Assembly (NCBI GenBank): GCA_030544215.1 | Contig: JARZZO010000016.1 | Coordinates: forward strand, 32,572,001 to 32,636,000 | Direction of reading: 5' to 3' | From: Zantedeschia hybrid cultivar | Taxonomy: Eukaryota > Streptophyta > Magnoliopsida > Alismatales > Araceae | DNA: 64,000 bases | Part shown: in pieces, positions 49,453-60,116 of the stretch | Numbering within the stretch: the first letter of the stretch is position 1 | Layout: each line of letters opens with the position of its first letter | Position numbers and translations under genes: made by a program | The notes under the pieces: model-generated | What the model saw: the letters and a program-made list of their open reading frames with translations, nothing else | Told to the model about the DNA's origin: nothing | The model's database searches: none

Positions 49453-52400
49453 ATGTTGCTACGATCAGGTAGGGACTTGAGTGTGGCTCCAGACGCCATG
49501 ATTAATTACGAGGGAGATGCTAATGCCCCTCGGAATTCTGAGTACAATTATGAGAGTGGGAGAGATGCTGATGCCTCCCGTAGTTCTATCCCCATTCCGT
49601 ATCGTCTAGATGGGAATGTTCGGACACCTCTTTTGCCTCCACGTGATCAATATCCTGATCCTCTTCCGCATGAATATGCGATCCCTAATCCTGATCTCGA
49701 GGGGGACATGAATCAGAATGATCCCTCATCCTCTGATCCTACGGATCTCATCAATGCTCTGGGAGTTCTTGCCTCCCGACTGGACCCTCAGCAGTTCGAG
49801 GCGATCCAATCTATTTTGAAGGGGAAGGCACCCATGCAGCCTGCCGAGCCGAACCCTGTGGCTCCCCCTGCTGTTCCTCATATTACTCCTCCTTATATCC
49901 ATCAGGCCGTGGAGGGCCTTCATATTACTTCTCGGCCAGCTGGGCCGCAGCTTTCATCATCTAGGCAACCGGCTAGACCGCAAACGCCTACTTATCAAAA
50001 TGCCCTCGGGCATGGCGGAAGCGCTGCCGGACCTCCCCTCTATTGTCCACCCTGTCCAACGTACTCCAGGCAGCAGGCCTACCAAGTACCTCCTCCTCCT
50101 CCTCCTCCTCAAGCAGATCTGACCACACAAACGCTGCTGGCCAAAATGGAGCGTATGGATGAGCAATTTAATAACCTCCAGAAAATGATGGGGGTCAAAG
50201 CTGTGTCAGAAATCAGTCTACCGAGCCTGCCAGTATTCCATCTGCCACCCTCTGAAATGCCAGTGTATCGAAAGTATAACGGTACTGGTAACCCCTTCAC
50301 GCACCTGAAGGAGTTCATGTACGAATCCTCTTTCTGGCAGAATGATAAGAGGTCATTGGCTTTCTTGTTCAGGAGATCCCTAGAGGGACCAGCCCTCGAA
50401 TGGTTCTTTTCTTTGGAACCCTTCGAAGTAGAGGATTACAGTATCGTTTCACGCAAATTCATCCAACGATACCAGGACAGAGTTGCACCCTCCTTGTCTA
50501 TCACGGACCTCATTGCAGAAAAGATGAAACCGGATGAGGAGTTTGTCAGTTTTGCTGACAGGTGGCGGGGTCTGGCTGAAAAGGTGAAAGATCACTTGTC
50601 TGAATCTGAACAGGTGAAGATGCTGATTTCTAACGCCACGCCCCAGTTCAAGCTGGTCCTCTCCTTGAACAACTTGACTAATATGGCAGAGCTCTATGAA
50701 AGAGCACGGTACTGCCAGAATGCCTTCAAGGACGCTACATTCTCTAGCGTCTTTGATCCTCATAGACCTAGCAGGCCTCCGCCTCGGAAGCCTGCAGTGC
50801 CAAATTCTCCCAGCACAGGTCCAACTACTGAGGGCACGCTCTCTCACGAGCAAGTGAGCACCATGAACAATAACTCGCCCCAGTTCGTGAGGAGTCAGCA
50901 GCAGAGGCCACAGCAACAAGGGTACAGACAGCAGCAGAACCCCCAGTACCAACAGCAGTATCAACGGCCCCAGCAGCCGAATCAGAATCAAAACCAGCAA
51001 CAGCTACAGCAACAGCCGCAACGGCAACAGCAGTACCAGCAACCCCAGTAGCAGCAGTATCAGCAGCAACAACAGCCACAGTACCAGCCGCGCGCACCGC
51101 CGGCGTACCACAATGTCCCTCCTCCTGGTGATTACAACCAGCAGAGGAGACCTCCAGGCCCGAAGAGGGCAGAATATCCGGCACTCCCAGAATCCTTGGC
51201 CGATATCTTTAGTGCTTTAATGGCAGCCAATGCCTTAGTTTTGCCAAGGGAAAAGGCCGTCTGGCCTCAAAATGCCGATACGTCCAGGTATTGCTACTTC
51301 CACAGGCAACCTGGGCATACCATCGACACCTGCTTCCAATTCAGAGATTATATTCATGATCTCAACGAGCAGGGCGGCATAGACTGGGAGGAAATGAAGA
51401 AATACATAACAGCCCTGAAGGCGAGAAGACCGCAGCAGCAACAGCAGCAGCAAGCAAGACCACCAGCACAAGCAGCAGCACCACCCAACATGGGCATAGT
51501 GCAGAATCCGCTCCCAGAGCACCAGAATCAGAACCAGGTTGCTCCCATTCTAACGAACAGCCAGTCTGAGGCTGGTCGTGGGCAACAATGGAGGATAGAG
51601 GACTCTTCCTCTCTCTACTCAACGGGTCACGTTCAAAGTACCGCAGAGCGACTACCACGCCGCACCATCCACATACCCAGACCACAACCCGTCACCATCA
51701 CCCCTCTACCCACACCCACATATCATCCGCCCGCATCCAATAACCCATTACCACTACCCACCTTCCTTAGACCCATTGCGCCCCGCACTCCTACGCCTCC
51801 ATCATATACCCCTCCGCAAACCAATAACGCACCCCTTTTACCATCAAGGCCATTATTACGCGTACCATTTCCTACTTCGCCCATTACCACTACCACCTAC
51901 CCAGATATGCCCCAACCATCCAAACCGTTACTACGCGTACCCTTCCCCACTTCGCCAACCACTTACCCATCTACCATCCAACCATCTAGGCCTTTAATCC
52001 GCACCGCGCCATCACCACCTAACCCTACGCCATCACCATCTAACCCAACGCCACCAACGCATCAACCCTCCGCACCGCTTACGCCACCCGACTCTGCGGT
52101 ACTCAAGGTGTCACCCGGATCCTCCACGGTCGAGGAACACGCGCTCCGGAGTGGGAGGATTTTCAACAAGGTCTTTCCTCAGTCCACAGTCAGAGACGGC
52201 CCATCACAGCCGATTGAGGAAGCCCATAATGAAGAGAGTGCACCAGGCACTCAATATGACTTGTTGAAACATCTGGACAGAACACCGGCACGGATCACTG
52301 TACTTGAATTGATTAAAAGGTCCAAGATTCACCAAGAAGCTTTAATGGAATACCTACAGAAGGTGATGGTCAATGAAGACGTGCCGGTAGAGAAGATTGC

Positions 52401-53088
52401 AGCACTACTAGTTCCTCAGGGGGATCAGCCCTCAATTACATTCCACACATCGGAACTAGCACCGCCAGCCGCCAGAAGCATGGCTCTGAGCATCACGGTC
52501 AATATCTCCAAGAAGGCCGTGGATGCATGCCTGGTTGATACAGGGGCTTCAATTAATGTTTTACCTCCGAAGACCCTGGAGCTATGCGGTGTGCCCAAGG
52601 AGAAATGGCTGCCTAGCCCCATCTCAGTTACGGCATATGACAATTCTACCCGTTCCCCTCTTGGAATGGTTTATTTAAAGGTAGAGTTAGGTCCAGTAAG
52701 TCATGCAGAGGTTGAATTTCATATTCTAGAAATCGACCCTTCCATAAATGCCATTCTGGGACGTCCTTATATCAAAACTCTTGAGGCGATTCCTTCTACG
52801 AATCACCAATGCCTCAAATTCCCTTACAAAGGACGAATTATTAAAGTGACGAGCATGCCGATCCTTGCTGCTGCTCATACATTGAATATTAAATCTGCTG
52901 TTTTACCTGGCCGACAACCTTTTCTGTCGGTATTACAGGTCTACCGTCCAATGGCTGATCCTTTGAAAGCCGCTACCATTTCTCCATATCCATTAAATGC
53001 TATCAAAAGGGGGAAGTGCATGAGTACCCCGGGATGGAGAATCATGATGAAGAACGGCTACAAGCCTGGGAAAGGTCTGGGCACATAG
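49453..53088 (+). pseudogene. Tat copy B gag-protease region with G-patch, broken by TAG
   Basis: I take ATG 49453 (MLLRSGRDLSV); the in-frame TTG before it is not a likely start. The capsid-like retrotransposon gag domain lies about 50250-50740 (NPFTHLKEFMYESSFWQ to ELYERARYCQNAF), then a Gln-rich stretch. A TAG at 51049-51051 lies within the Gln run, one base from CAG. The zinc knuckle at 51292-51333 is CYFHRQPGHTIDTC, with His at the second position, which is common in Tat. A Pro/Thr-rich linker follows. The aspartic protease has VDTGASINVLP (about 52537) and AILGRPYI. A G-patch-like end (GWRIMMKNGYKPGKGLG) follows. TAG at 53086-53088 closes the frame; the same frame continues open to 54072. 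Confidence 0.9.
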
Positions 53089-54072
53089 TTGCAAGGCAGG
53101 ACCACTGCTGTTAAAAATCATCGGGCAGTACCTGGAAGCGGTCTGGGCTATAGGCCGAGCAAACTGAAGCAAGACAGGGTTCAGCAAGAAGATGGTCAAG
53201 AAATCTTGGAAACAATGTCCACACCACTGAAAGAAGGCCGAGATCCCTTAACATGGACTCTATATACTCACTTTGTGAAAGGGCCCATACTTAGTCACGA
53301 CAACATGGTGGTCATTACTTCCTGTTTTGACTTCCATGACATATATGGGAGGGATTTGGCCAGACATTGTTCCGAATTACTTACGTACCAATCCTTGGAG
53401 GCTCTGCGGCCTATGAAAAGGAGGAAATTCCATGACCCTGAATGTGAATGGTACAGGTGGTTTGATCTGAGGGACCTGTACATAGCACTGAACAGACTAT
53501 TTCTGGATCCAACAGAACCTAAGTGGCCGCCGCAGATTGATGAACTAATTGAAAGCCCTGGCGCAATCTTTGACAAGCGGATACTGCTATCTGAACAAAC
53601 TGATGAAGGGGAGCCAGATGACCCCTATGAAGCTGGTTATACAACAGATCTGCTCTGGAGGGGGACATATCCTTCACATGTCTTCATGCTCCATACTCTT
53701 TTTCGTACACTACTCTTGACCCCGACTTGGTCGCGGGTCATAATTGAAGATATTCCGCGGGCTCCGCCCGTTATGATAACTCTGTCCCCTCGGGACTTTA
53801 TTCCACAATCTCCTCCCGACCTAGAGAGGTTGTATAATCTGATCTGGGACATATTGCTATATGATCCCCCTAATCCTCTGGCCTTGGTGCCGCTTCCTCC
53901 GTCCGATTCCCCTTCCATTTGTATTCACTCCTGGTTCATGTATAATTCCTCCGATGTCCAAAAAAAAACGCCAATTTGGCAACAAATTCTTCCCGAATCA
54001 TTATCGAGGAAACATCTTACTTGTCCGATTACGCCCCATCGCGCGGGTCCGTCGGTCAAGATTCTCTTCTAG
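53089..54072 (+). pseudogene. Tat copy B linker region between protease and RT
   Basis: It is in the same frame as the protease region and starts right after the TAG at 53086. The start continues the G-patch (GSGLGYRP). The rest (DPLTWTLYTHFVKGP, DPECEWYRWFDLRDLYIALN) has no recognised fold. At A9 (53960-53968) the coding frame switches: the downstream RT frame overlaps from 53976, and this frame runs into a stop at 54070-54072. Ogre/Tat elements often carry an intron or frame change between protease and RT, so a normal feature cannot be excluded. Confidence 0.7.
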
Positions 54073-56696
54073 ATCTACTCTGTCCCTCCCCACGGGAGGA
54101 TTCCCCTGTATTTCTACCTGTATCCCAGGATTTTCATCCTGTTTCATCTTCCTTAGGTTATGATAGACAGTTTAGTGAAGTTAGGGAGTCTAGTTTTAGT
54201 CAGTTTAGGAAGTCTAGGAAGCCTAAGGGTAGGCAAATTCCAGAAAGATACCTCCAGGATTTGGCTGATAAATGTTCCTTTTGCTCTTTAATCCCTCAGC
54301 TTTTAGAAGATCCAATTCAGATGCCAGAAGATTGTACAGATGATGAGTCAGTCAATGATGGGTACGGGGTATATGAGTTACTACATGAAAAGGACCCCAT
54401 TGTTGAAGATGAGGAAGATGATGAGGACGCAGCTGAGGCATATGCCAGTGGAGTGAAGAGATTTGATGAACCTTCAGCTGCCGTCGAAGAGCCCACCAAA
54501 GAAATAAACTTAGGGACTGAAGACGAGCCTAAGGTTGTCCTCGTTAGTAAAAATCTTTCTACAGAGGATGAAAAGGCAATGATACAAGTGCTTAAGGATT
54601 ATAAGGACACTTTCGCCTGGAGTTATGAGGATATGCCGGGGTTAGACTCATCTTTAGTTGAACACAGGTTGACATTAAAGGATGGAGCTAATCCGGTCAA
54701 GTAGAAATTAAGGCGATTCCACCCACAAATGGCTTTAAAGATGAAGGAAGAAGTCGATAAATTACACAAAGCCAAATTTATTAGAGTTGTCCTTTATCCA
54801 CAATGGGTGGCTAATATAGTCCCGGTTATGAAAAAGGACGGGAAGGTCAGAATTTGCATTGACTTCCGCGATCTGAACCGGGCGTGTCCTAAAGATGATT
54901 TTCCATTGCCTCATATTGATGTACTCATCGATAACACTGCTGGCTATGAGACGTTGTCGTTTATGGATAGATTTTCAGGATACAACCAGATTAAGCTGGC
55001 AGAAGAGGATCAAGAGAAGACTTCATTCACTACACCTTGGGGAACATATTGTTATGTCGTCATGCCATTTGGATTGAAGAACGCTGGAGCCACTTATCAA
55101 AGGGCCATGATGGCAATATTTCATGACATGATGCATATAGATTTGGAAGTGTATGTGGATGATTTATTGGTTAAGTCTAAAACGAAGGCTGAGCATGCCA
55201 AAGTTTTGGCAAGGGTATTAGAGAGATCGAGAGAATATCAGTTGAAGATGAACCCCAAGAAATGTGTATTCGGGGTATCTTCAGGAAAATTGCTTGGATT
55301 CATTGTCAGCAAACGGGGAATTGAGATCGATCCCAATAAGGCGAAGGCTATCAGAGAAATGCCACCTCCCAAAAACTTGAAAGAGTTAAGAGGATTAATC
55401 GGGAGGTTACAATTTATTCGCCGTTTTGTCTCCCAGCACTCACAAAGGTGTAAGCCGTTTTACGAGCTTACCAAGCCAGGAGTCAAATTCAATTGGGACG
55501 ATAAGTGTCAAGAGGCATTTGATGGATTAAAGGACTATTTGGCAAGTCCTCCTGTTTTGAGACCACCATCTCCAGGCAAACCATTGATACTTTATATTTC
55601 TGTCCTGGATGATGCAGTGGGGGCTGTCCTAGCACAAGAGGATGAAGAAGGAAAAGAGAGGGCAGCCTACTATCTCTCCAAACTTCTCAACCCCGCTGAA
55701 CAGAGATACACGGCGATGGAGAAAACATGTGCAGCATTAGTTTGGGTTGTGAAGAAATTGAAGCATTATTTTCTGGCCCATGAAGTCCATCTCATCGCTA
55801 GGATGAATCCGATTAAGTTCCTTCTGGAGAAATCTGTTCTTACTGATAGGTTAGCGCGATGGCAAAGCTTTCTATCCCAATTCGATATCATTTACATTCA
55901 ACAGAAAGCAATCAAGGGCTATGCCATAGCAGAACATCTCGCTCATCATCCCCTTCCTCGATTTGATCCAGTGCGATCAGAGTTTCCGGATGAGGAACTG
56001 ATGTCCGTAAATCAAATCAGAGATGATATGTGGACTCTGCATTTTGACGGAGCTCTGAATTCTCATGGAAAGGGTATCGAAATCGTTCTGTTATCACCTG
56101 AAGGTGTCACCATTCCACAAGCCTTTCAGCTTGATTTTCCAGTCACCAACAACATAGCTGAGTACGAGGCACTTCTTGCTGGTCTCGAGGCTGCTCATTT
56201 TCATGGTGCCACCAAACTCAGGATTGTGGGTGATAGCCAATTAATTCTTCGCCAAGTGCTGACCAAGTATCGAACTCTTGATCCCAAGCTTAAGCCATAT
56301 CAAGAACTTACTTCTGCTTACTCGAAGCTTTTCACTAAATTGATCTTTGTCCATGTCCCTAGAAATCAAAACATCTTAGCTGACGCTCTAGCTTCACTTG
56401 CATCTTCCCTTGATTTTCCGATCAGCAAGCAATCTGAATCGATCATAATTCATAGGCGTCTTTCACCCGCCGTGAAAGATCCTTCATTTCTTAGAACTAA
56501 GGAGAAGTTGCTGAAGAAATTCAAAGATGGAAGTATCGTGGAGAAAAGAGAAATCATGTTGATGGAGCTGTTAGAAGAGATGGATGATGAACAGAAGCCA
56601 TGGTATTATGAAATTGCAAAATATTGTGAAGATCAATCGTATCCTGAAGAAGCTACAACTGAGGAAAAAAGAGCTATCAGGAGAGTTGCTCAATGA
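53976..56696 (+). pseudogene. Tat copy B reverse transcriptase and two RNase H domains
   Basis: The first part is acidic (EDEEDDEDAAEAYA) and leads into EDEKAMIQVLKDYKDTFAWSY, the start of the RT. A TAG at 54702-54704 follows NPVK, where related elements have Gln. RT: WVANIVPVMKKDGKVRICID, FMDRFSGYNQIKL, MPFGLKNAGATYQRAM and YVDD (55152-55163). The gypsy RNase H (about 55579-55780) has AAYYLSKLLNPAEQRYTAME. The second RNase H (about 56031-56405) has LHFDGALN, NNIAEYEALLAGLEAA, IVGDSQLI and ADALASLAS; it keeps the D-E-D-D residues and is the archaeal-type domain typical of Tat. TGA at 56694-56696 (CGA likely before) cuts it from the integrase. Confidence 0.92.
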
Positions 56697-56783
56697 TACA
56701 CCCTAGTTGGGGGAGCACTATACAAAAGAGGTTTTGATGGAGTTCTTCTGAGATGTTTAGACGAAGATGAGCTTTGGAAGGTT

Positions 56784-57860
56784 ATGGAAGGAGCTCATAG
56801 TGGAGTTTGTGGTGGCCATGTCAATGGACAGATGCTAGCAAAGAAGATCCTTAGACAAGGATTTTATTGGCCAACCATGGAAGAAGATTGCGTAGGATAT
56901 GTCCGTAGGTGTGCCAAGTGTCAACTTCACGCCGACAAAATTCATTCTCCTGCATCTTCACTCCATCATGTTTCTTCCCCATGGCCTTTCTCCATGTGGG
57001 CTTTCGACATTATTGGACCTCTTGGTAACCCAGATTCCGGCATCAAGCAAAAATCTTTCATTCTCACAGCAACGGAATACTTCACCAAGTGGGCAGAAGC
57101 TGAAGCATACGTGGAGATCAAAGCATCAACCGTCTGCAAATTCATCATGAGGAACATCATCACAAGATTCGGAATTCCAAGTACCATCGTCACCGACAAC
57201 GGACCGCAGTTCGTGTCACAGGAATTGAAGGACCTCTGCAACAGGTATAAAATTGCATTGCATCATTCATCTCCTTATTACCCGCAAGGCAATGGCCAAG
57301 CAGAGGCAACTAATAAGACTTTGATAAAAATTATCAAAAAGACGTGTAAATCTAACAAATTCGCAGATTGGCCAGAAAAATTGGTTGAGGCTCTATGGGC
57401 CTACCGAACTTCAATCCGCACGCCCACTGGGCAAACTCCTTATTCCTTAACATTTGGAATGGAGGCGGTAGTTCCATATGAGATCCTTATACCGTCATTA
57501 AGAGTACAATTGAACAAGGAATTCTCCATTGATGAACATCGTTCAGCACTCCTTGCTCAATTGGAACTTTTAGACGAGAAGAGGTGGTCAGCTGCTAATC
57601 ATGCAAAAGTTTATCAAAACAGATTAGCACGTTTTTATCAAAAGAAAGTCATTGAACGAAAGTTCAAAGTCGGTGAAATGGTTGTTAAAAGAATTTTTGT
57701 AAAACCTGGTGGTCCGCGTTCTAAGCTCCAACCCAACTGGGAAGGACCTTATGTTGTATCGCACGCTTATCCTGGTAATGCTTATCGTCTTATTAATGCA
57801 GAAGGAGAAGAGCTAAATCATCCCTGGAATGGTTTACACCTTAAGAAATACTACCCTTAG
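56784..57860 (+). CDS. Tat copy B integrase
   Basis: In the same frame as the RT-RNase H part; separated only by the TGA at 56694. ATG 56784 lies inside the domain and is not the true start. The zinc-binding part has HSGVCGGH and CAKCQLH (H-H-C-C). The catalytic core has WAFDIIGPLG (Asp), VTDNGPQFVS (Asp) and GQAEATNKTLI (Glu). The C-terminal region has KFKVGEMVVKR and NWEGPYVVSHAYPG. It ends at TAG 57858-57860 after KKYYP. No internal break. The product would join the cDNA ends to target DNA and make the 5-bp duplication. Confidence 0.93.
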   Translation: MEGAHSGVCGGHVNGQMLAKKILRQGFYWPTMEEDCVGYVRRCAKCQLHADKIHSPASSLHHVSSPWPFSMWAFDIIGPLGNPDSGIKQKSFILTATEYFTKWAEAEAYVEIKASTVCKFIMRNIITRFGIPSTIVTDNGPQFVSQELKDLCNRYKIALHHSSPYYPQGNGQAEATNKTLIKIIKKTCKSNKFADWPEKLVEALWAYRTSIRTPTGQTPYSLTFGMEAVVPYEILIPSLRVQLNKEFSIDEHRSALLAQLELLDEKRWSAANHAKVYQNRLARFYQKKVIERKFKVGEMVVKRIFVKPGGPRSKLQPNWEGPYVVSHAYPGNAYRLINAEGEELNHPWNGLHLKKYYP

Positions 57861-59817
57861 GTTAAAAAGTCGATCAGTATGGTACAAAGACCAGTGGAAT
57901 CAGAAAATTTATAAACTCAAATTTCTTTGTTAGTCTGAATAACTTAACTTCAAACCCATTACTGCACACACTGACACGTTTGATTCGTGAGTAACAAGAG
58001 ATGCCAAGTCCTGAAGAATATCAAAAGCTTGACTAAGAGTATAAAGTACAAATCATTCCTTTTAAAGAAAAATTCTGTTTTACATTCGGCCCATGATGTC
58101 GGAACGAGGCTTAAAATAGACTACCAAGAATACCCGCCATCTTAGTAGGAGGCCGTCATAAAAAAAATGGGGGAGATCCGTTCCAAAGCAAAGCAAAAAA
58201 AGAAAAGAATAGAAAAGCAAAAGCAAGGCAAAAAGCCAAATTCAAATCAAAAGGCCATTACACTACAAATGTTACATCAAGGCCATGAAATGAAACAAAA
58301 GGGAACGCAAGGTCGATAAATACCCCGGAAAGAAAATGACCGAACCCCAACAGATATTAGGGTTGGAAAGGAACATCTTTTTAGGTCTCCGGAACCTTCT
58401 CATGGGCTTTCTAAATCTATTCTTCTTTTCTTTCTAAAGAGGTGTACTTCAAGCTTAAAGAATGGCTTAGATTGACTAAGGGTCAAATCATCAAATGGGA
58501 TCACGAATGGAAACACAAGTTCAAACACGATGGGTTTTAAGTTAAGTTGTTAAAGAACAATTTGGAAATTAAGTTAATAAATGAATATGATCTTTTGATC
58601 TAAGTACCATACTGGTCTTTTAGTCAAAAATTCAAAAAAAAATGCATATATCAAAAAATTCAAAAAAAAAAATTGCATAGTCAAAAATTCAAAAAAAGTA
58701 TATATGTCAAAAAAAATTCAAAAAAAATGTACATTTTTCAAAATCTAAAAAAAAATACATATTTCAAAACCCAAACAAAATGAAAATTTCAAAATCAAAA
58801 AAAATATTTCAATTAGCATTTGCTTTTTGCATTTAATGTGTTTCATTCCTTTTATTTTCAGTGAGCATATGTTTGCTTGCATGTTGCATTTTGCTTAAGT
58901 CTGATTATTCTTATTACCTTTGTTAATAAAGGCGATGCCCCTTGACTATTTATTCGAGGAAAAGATTGATTGACCATTTGTTTGGCCAGGCAAGGGGCTA
59001 AGCCTAAACAGATACTTAACATGTTTGTTCAAGTCATATACAGGACACAAGGCATGAAGAGAGTTGGAATCCGAGTAGAGAAGAAACCTGTTTCTGTGAG
59101 TGAAAGGCGTCGAGGAGAACTGACGCGTTTCAACATTGAATGGCGTCTGTGCGATACGACGCGTTTCAGAAATTCAAGGAAATTCTGAGGAAATATCAAG
59201 AAAATCTCACTGTGGAATTCATGAAGTCCTAACCGTGGCTAAAAAGACGGTTATTTCTACCCTTGTACTCTTTTCATGTAGTTATTTGCATCATCATTAC
59301 TATATGATAAGTATTTATTAGACTATATCAAGGACCATGTGTTTTGATGAAACTGGAATTTAAGTTCCCCTACAAAAAAAACAGTGATAATTCCAGAGGA
59401 TTCTTAATCGCACGGATAGGCCGTTAGATTGTTAATTAGTGGGGACGATGGTTCCACTTTTGTGAAACGGTGCGTGGATAAACAAGCTTCGGCTTAGCAC
59501 TGAATTACAAGAGTTGGTATCTTGACTCATTAATGACAATTTAACAATATTATCCTTGATTAATTTATATTTTATTTGACTTTATATTTTTCTTTTAGCC
59601 CAGCATGCATCATGTAGGACTTTGAAATTATTGAAATAAGAATTAATTATTGATTAAGTTTTAGACCATTTAATCAAATAACTTCAACATGATATGAAAT
59701 ATTCCATTCTGAATTGAGTATCTTGATTATCTTTGAGGTTCGCTTAAAGATATCCTTGGAATTTTATCCTTGATTGGATTCTTTATCCAATATTCTTGTT
59801 TTCTTTTAAGATCCATC

Positions 59818-59913
59818 ATGGCTGTAGCACGTCCACATTGGCTGGCAAACGCTCCCCATGATGAAACCTACAGTGTCTACGACCTGGGGTACTTCCCACT
59901 CCGAGGAGGTTGA
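59818..59913 (+). CDS. Conserved 31-residue mini-ORF (copy B)
   Basis: It starts MAVARPHWLANAP and ends DLGYFPLRGG. It is the twin of 7725-7820 with two base changes, in a region otherwise about 7% diverged. Function unknown. Confidence 0.4.
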   Translation: MAVARPHWLANAPHDETYSVYDLGYFPLRGG

Positions 59914-60041
59914 TCGACTTCATTTTATTTCCTTGTCTACTTCATCCAGACATGATTGATTCTGTTGATTTCTTTGAGCTATCTTCATTGATAATTTCGA
60001 GAAAAATTCCAGTCATGTGATGTTAAGAGCGTGTCTCATCA

Positions 60042-60109
60042 CACCTTGGCATCACCTTTTCAGTACATTCCATTCCATTTCACTCCCTTGCAAAGACGAT
60101 GCCAAGGTG
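60042..60109 (+). promoter_or_regulatory. Stem-loop before the 3' LTR (copy B)
   Basis: The 12-bp perfect arms CACCTTGGCATC (60042-60053) and GATGCCAAGGTG (60098-60109) are conserved from copy A. The LTR begins 8 bp after the second arm. Confidence 0.6.
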
Positions 60110-60116
60110 AGGCAGC

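Larger units (their letters stand above)
57861..60116 (+). other. 3' region of Tat copy B, antisense cargo absent
   Basis: It is collinear with copy A except for a clean loss of the 5.2-kb antisense segment at about 59055. It contains a purine tract (AAAAAAATGGGGGAGATCC near 58160-58180), A-rich repeats (58620-58810), two 34-bp palindromes (59100-59133, 59136-59169), the mini-ORF (59818-59913) and the stem-loop before the LTR. Confidence 0.82.

Noticed and set aside
51049..53088. Programmed stop suppression at the TAG codons of Tat copy B
   Set aside because: The bases after the first TAG (CAGCAG) only partly fit known readthrough contexts, the next two do not fit, and there are three such stops plus a TGA. 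Decay or an inherited defect is simpler.
54729..57860. Integrated pararetrovirus as source of the RT
   Set aside because: Flanking LTRs, a 5-bp target duplication, integrase and a Tat-type second RNase H show a Ty3/gypsy retrotransposon.
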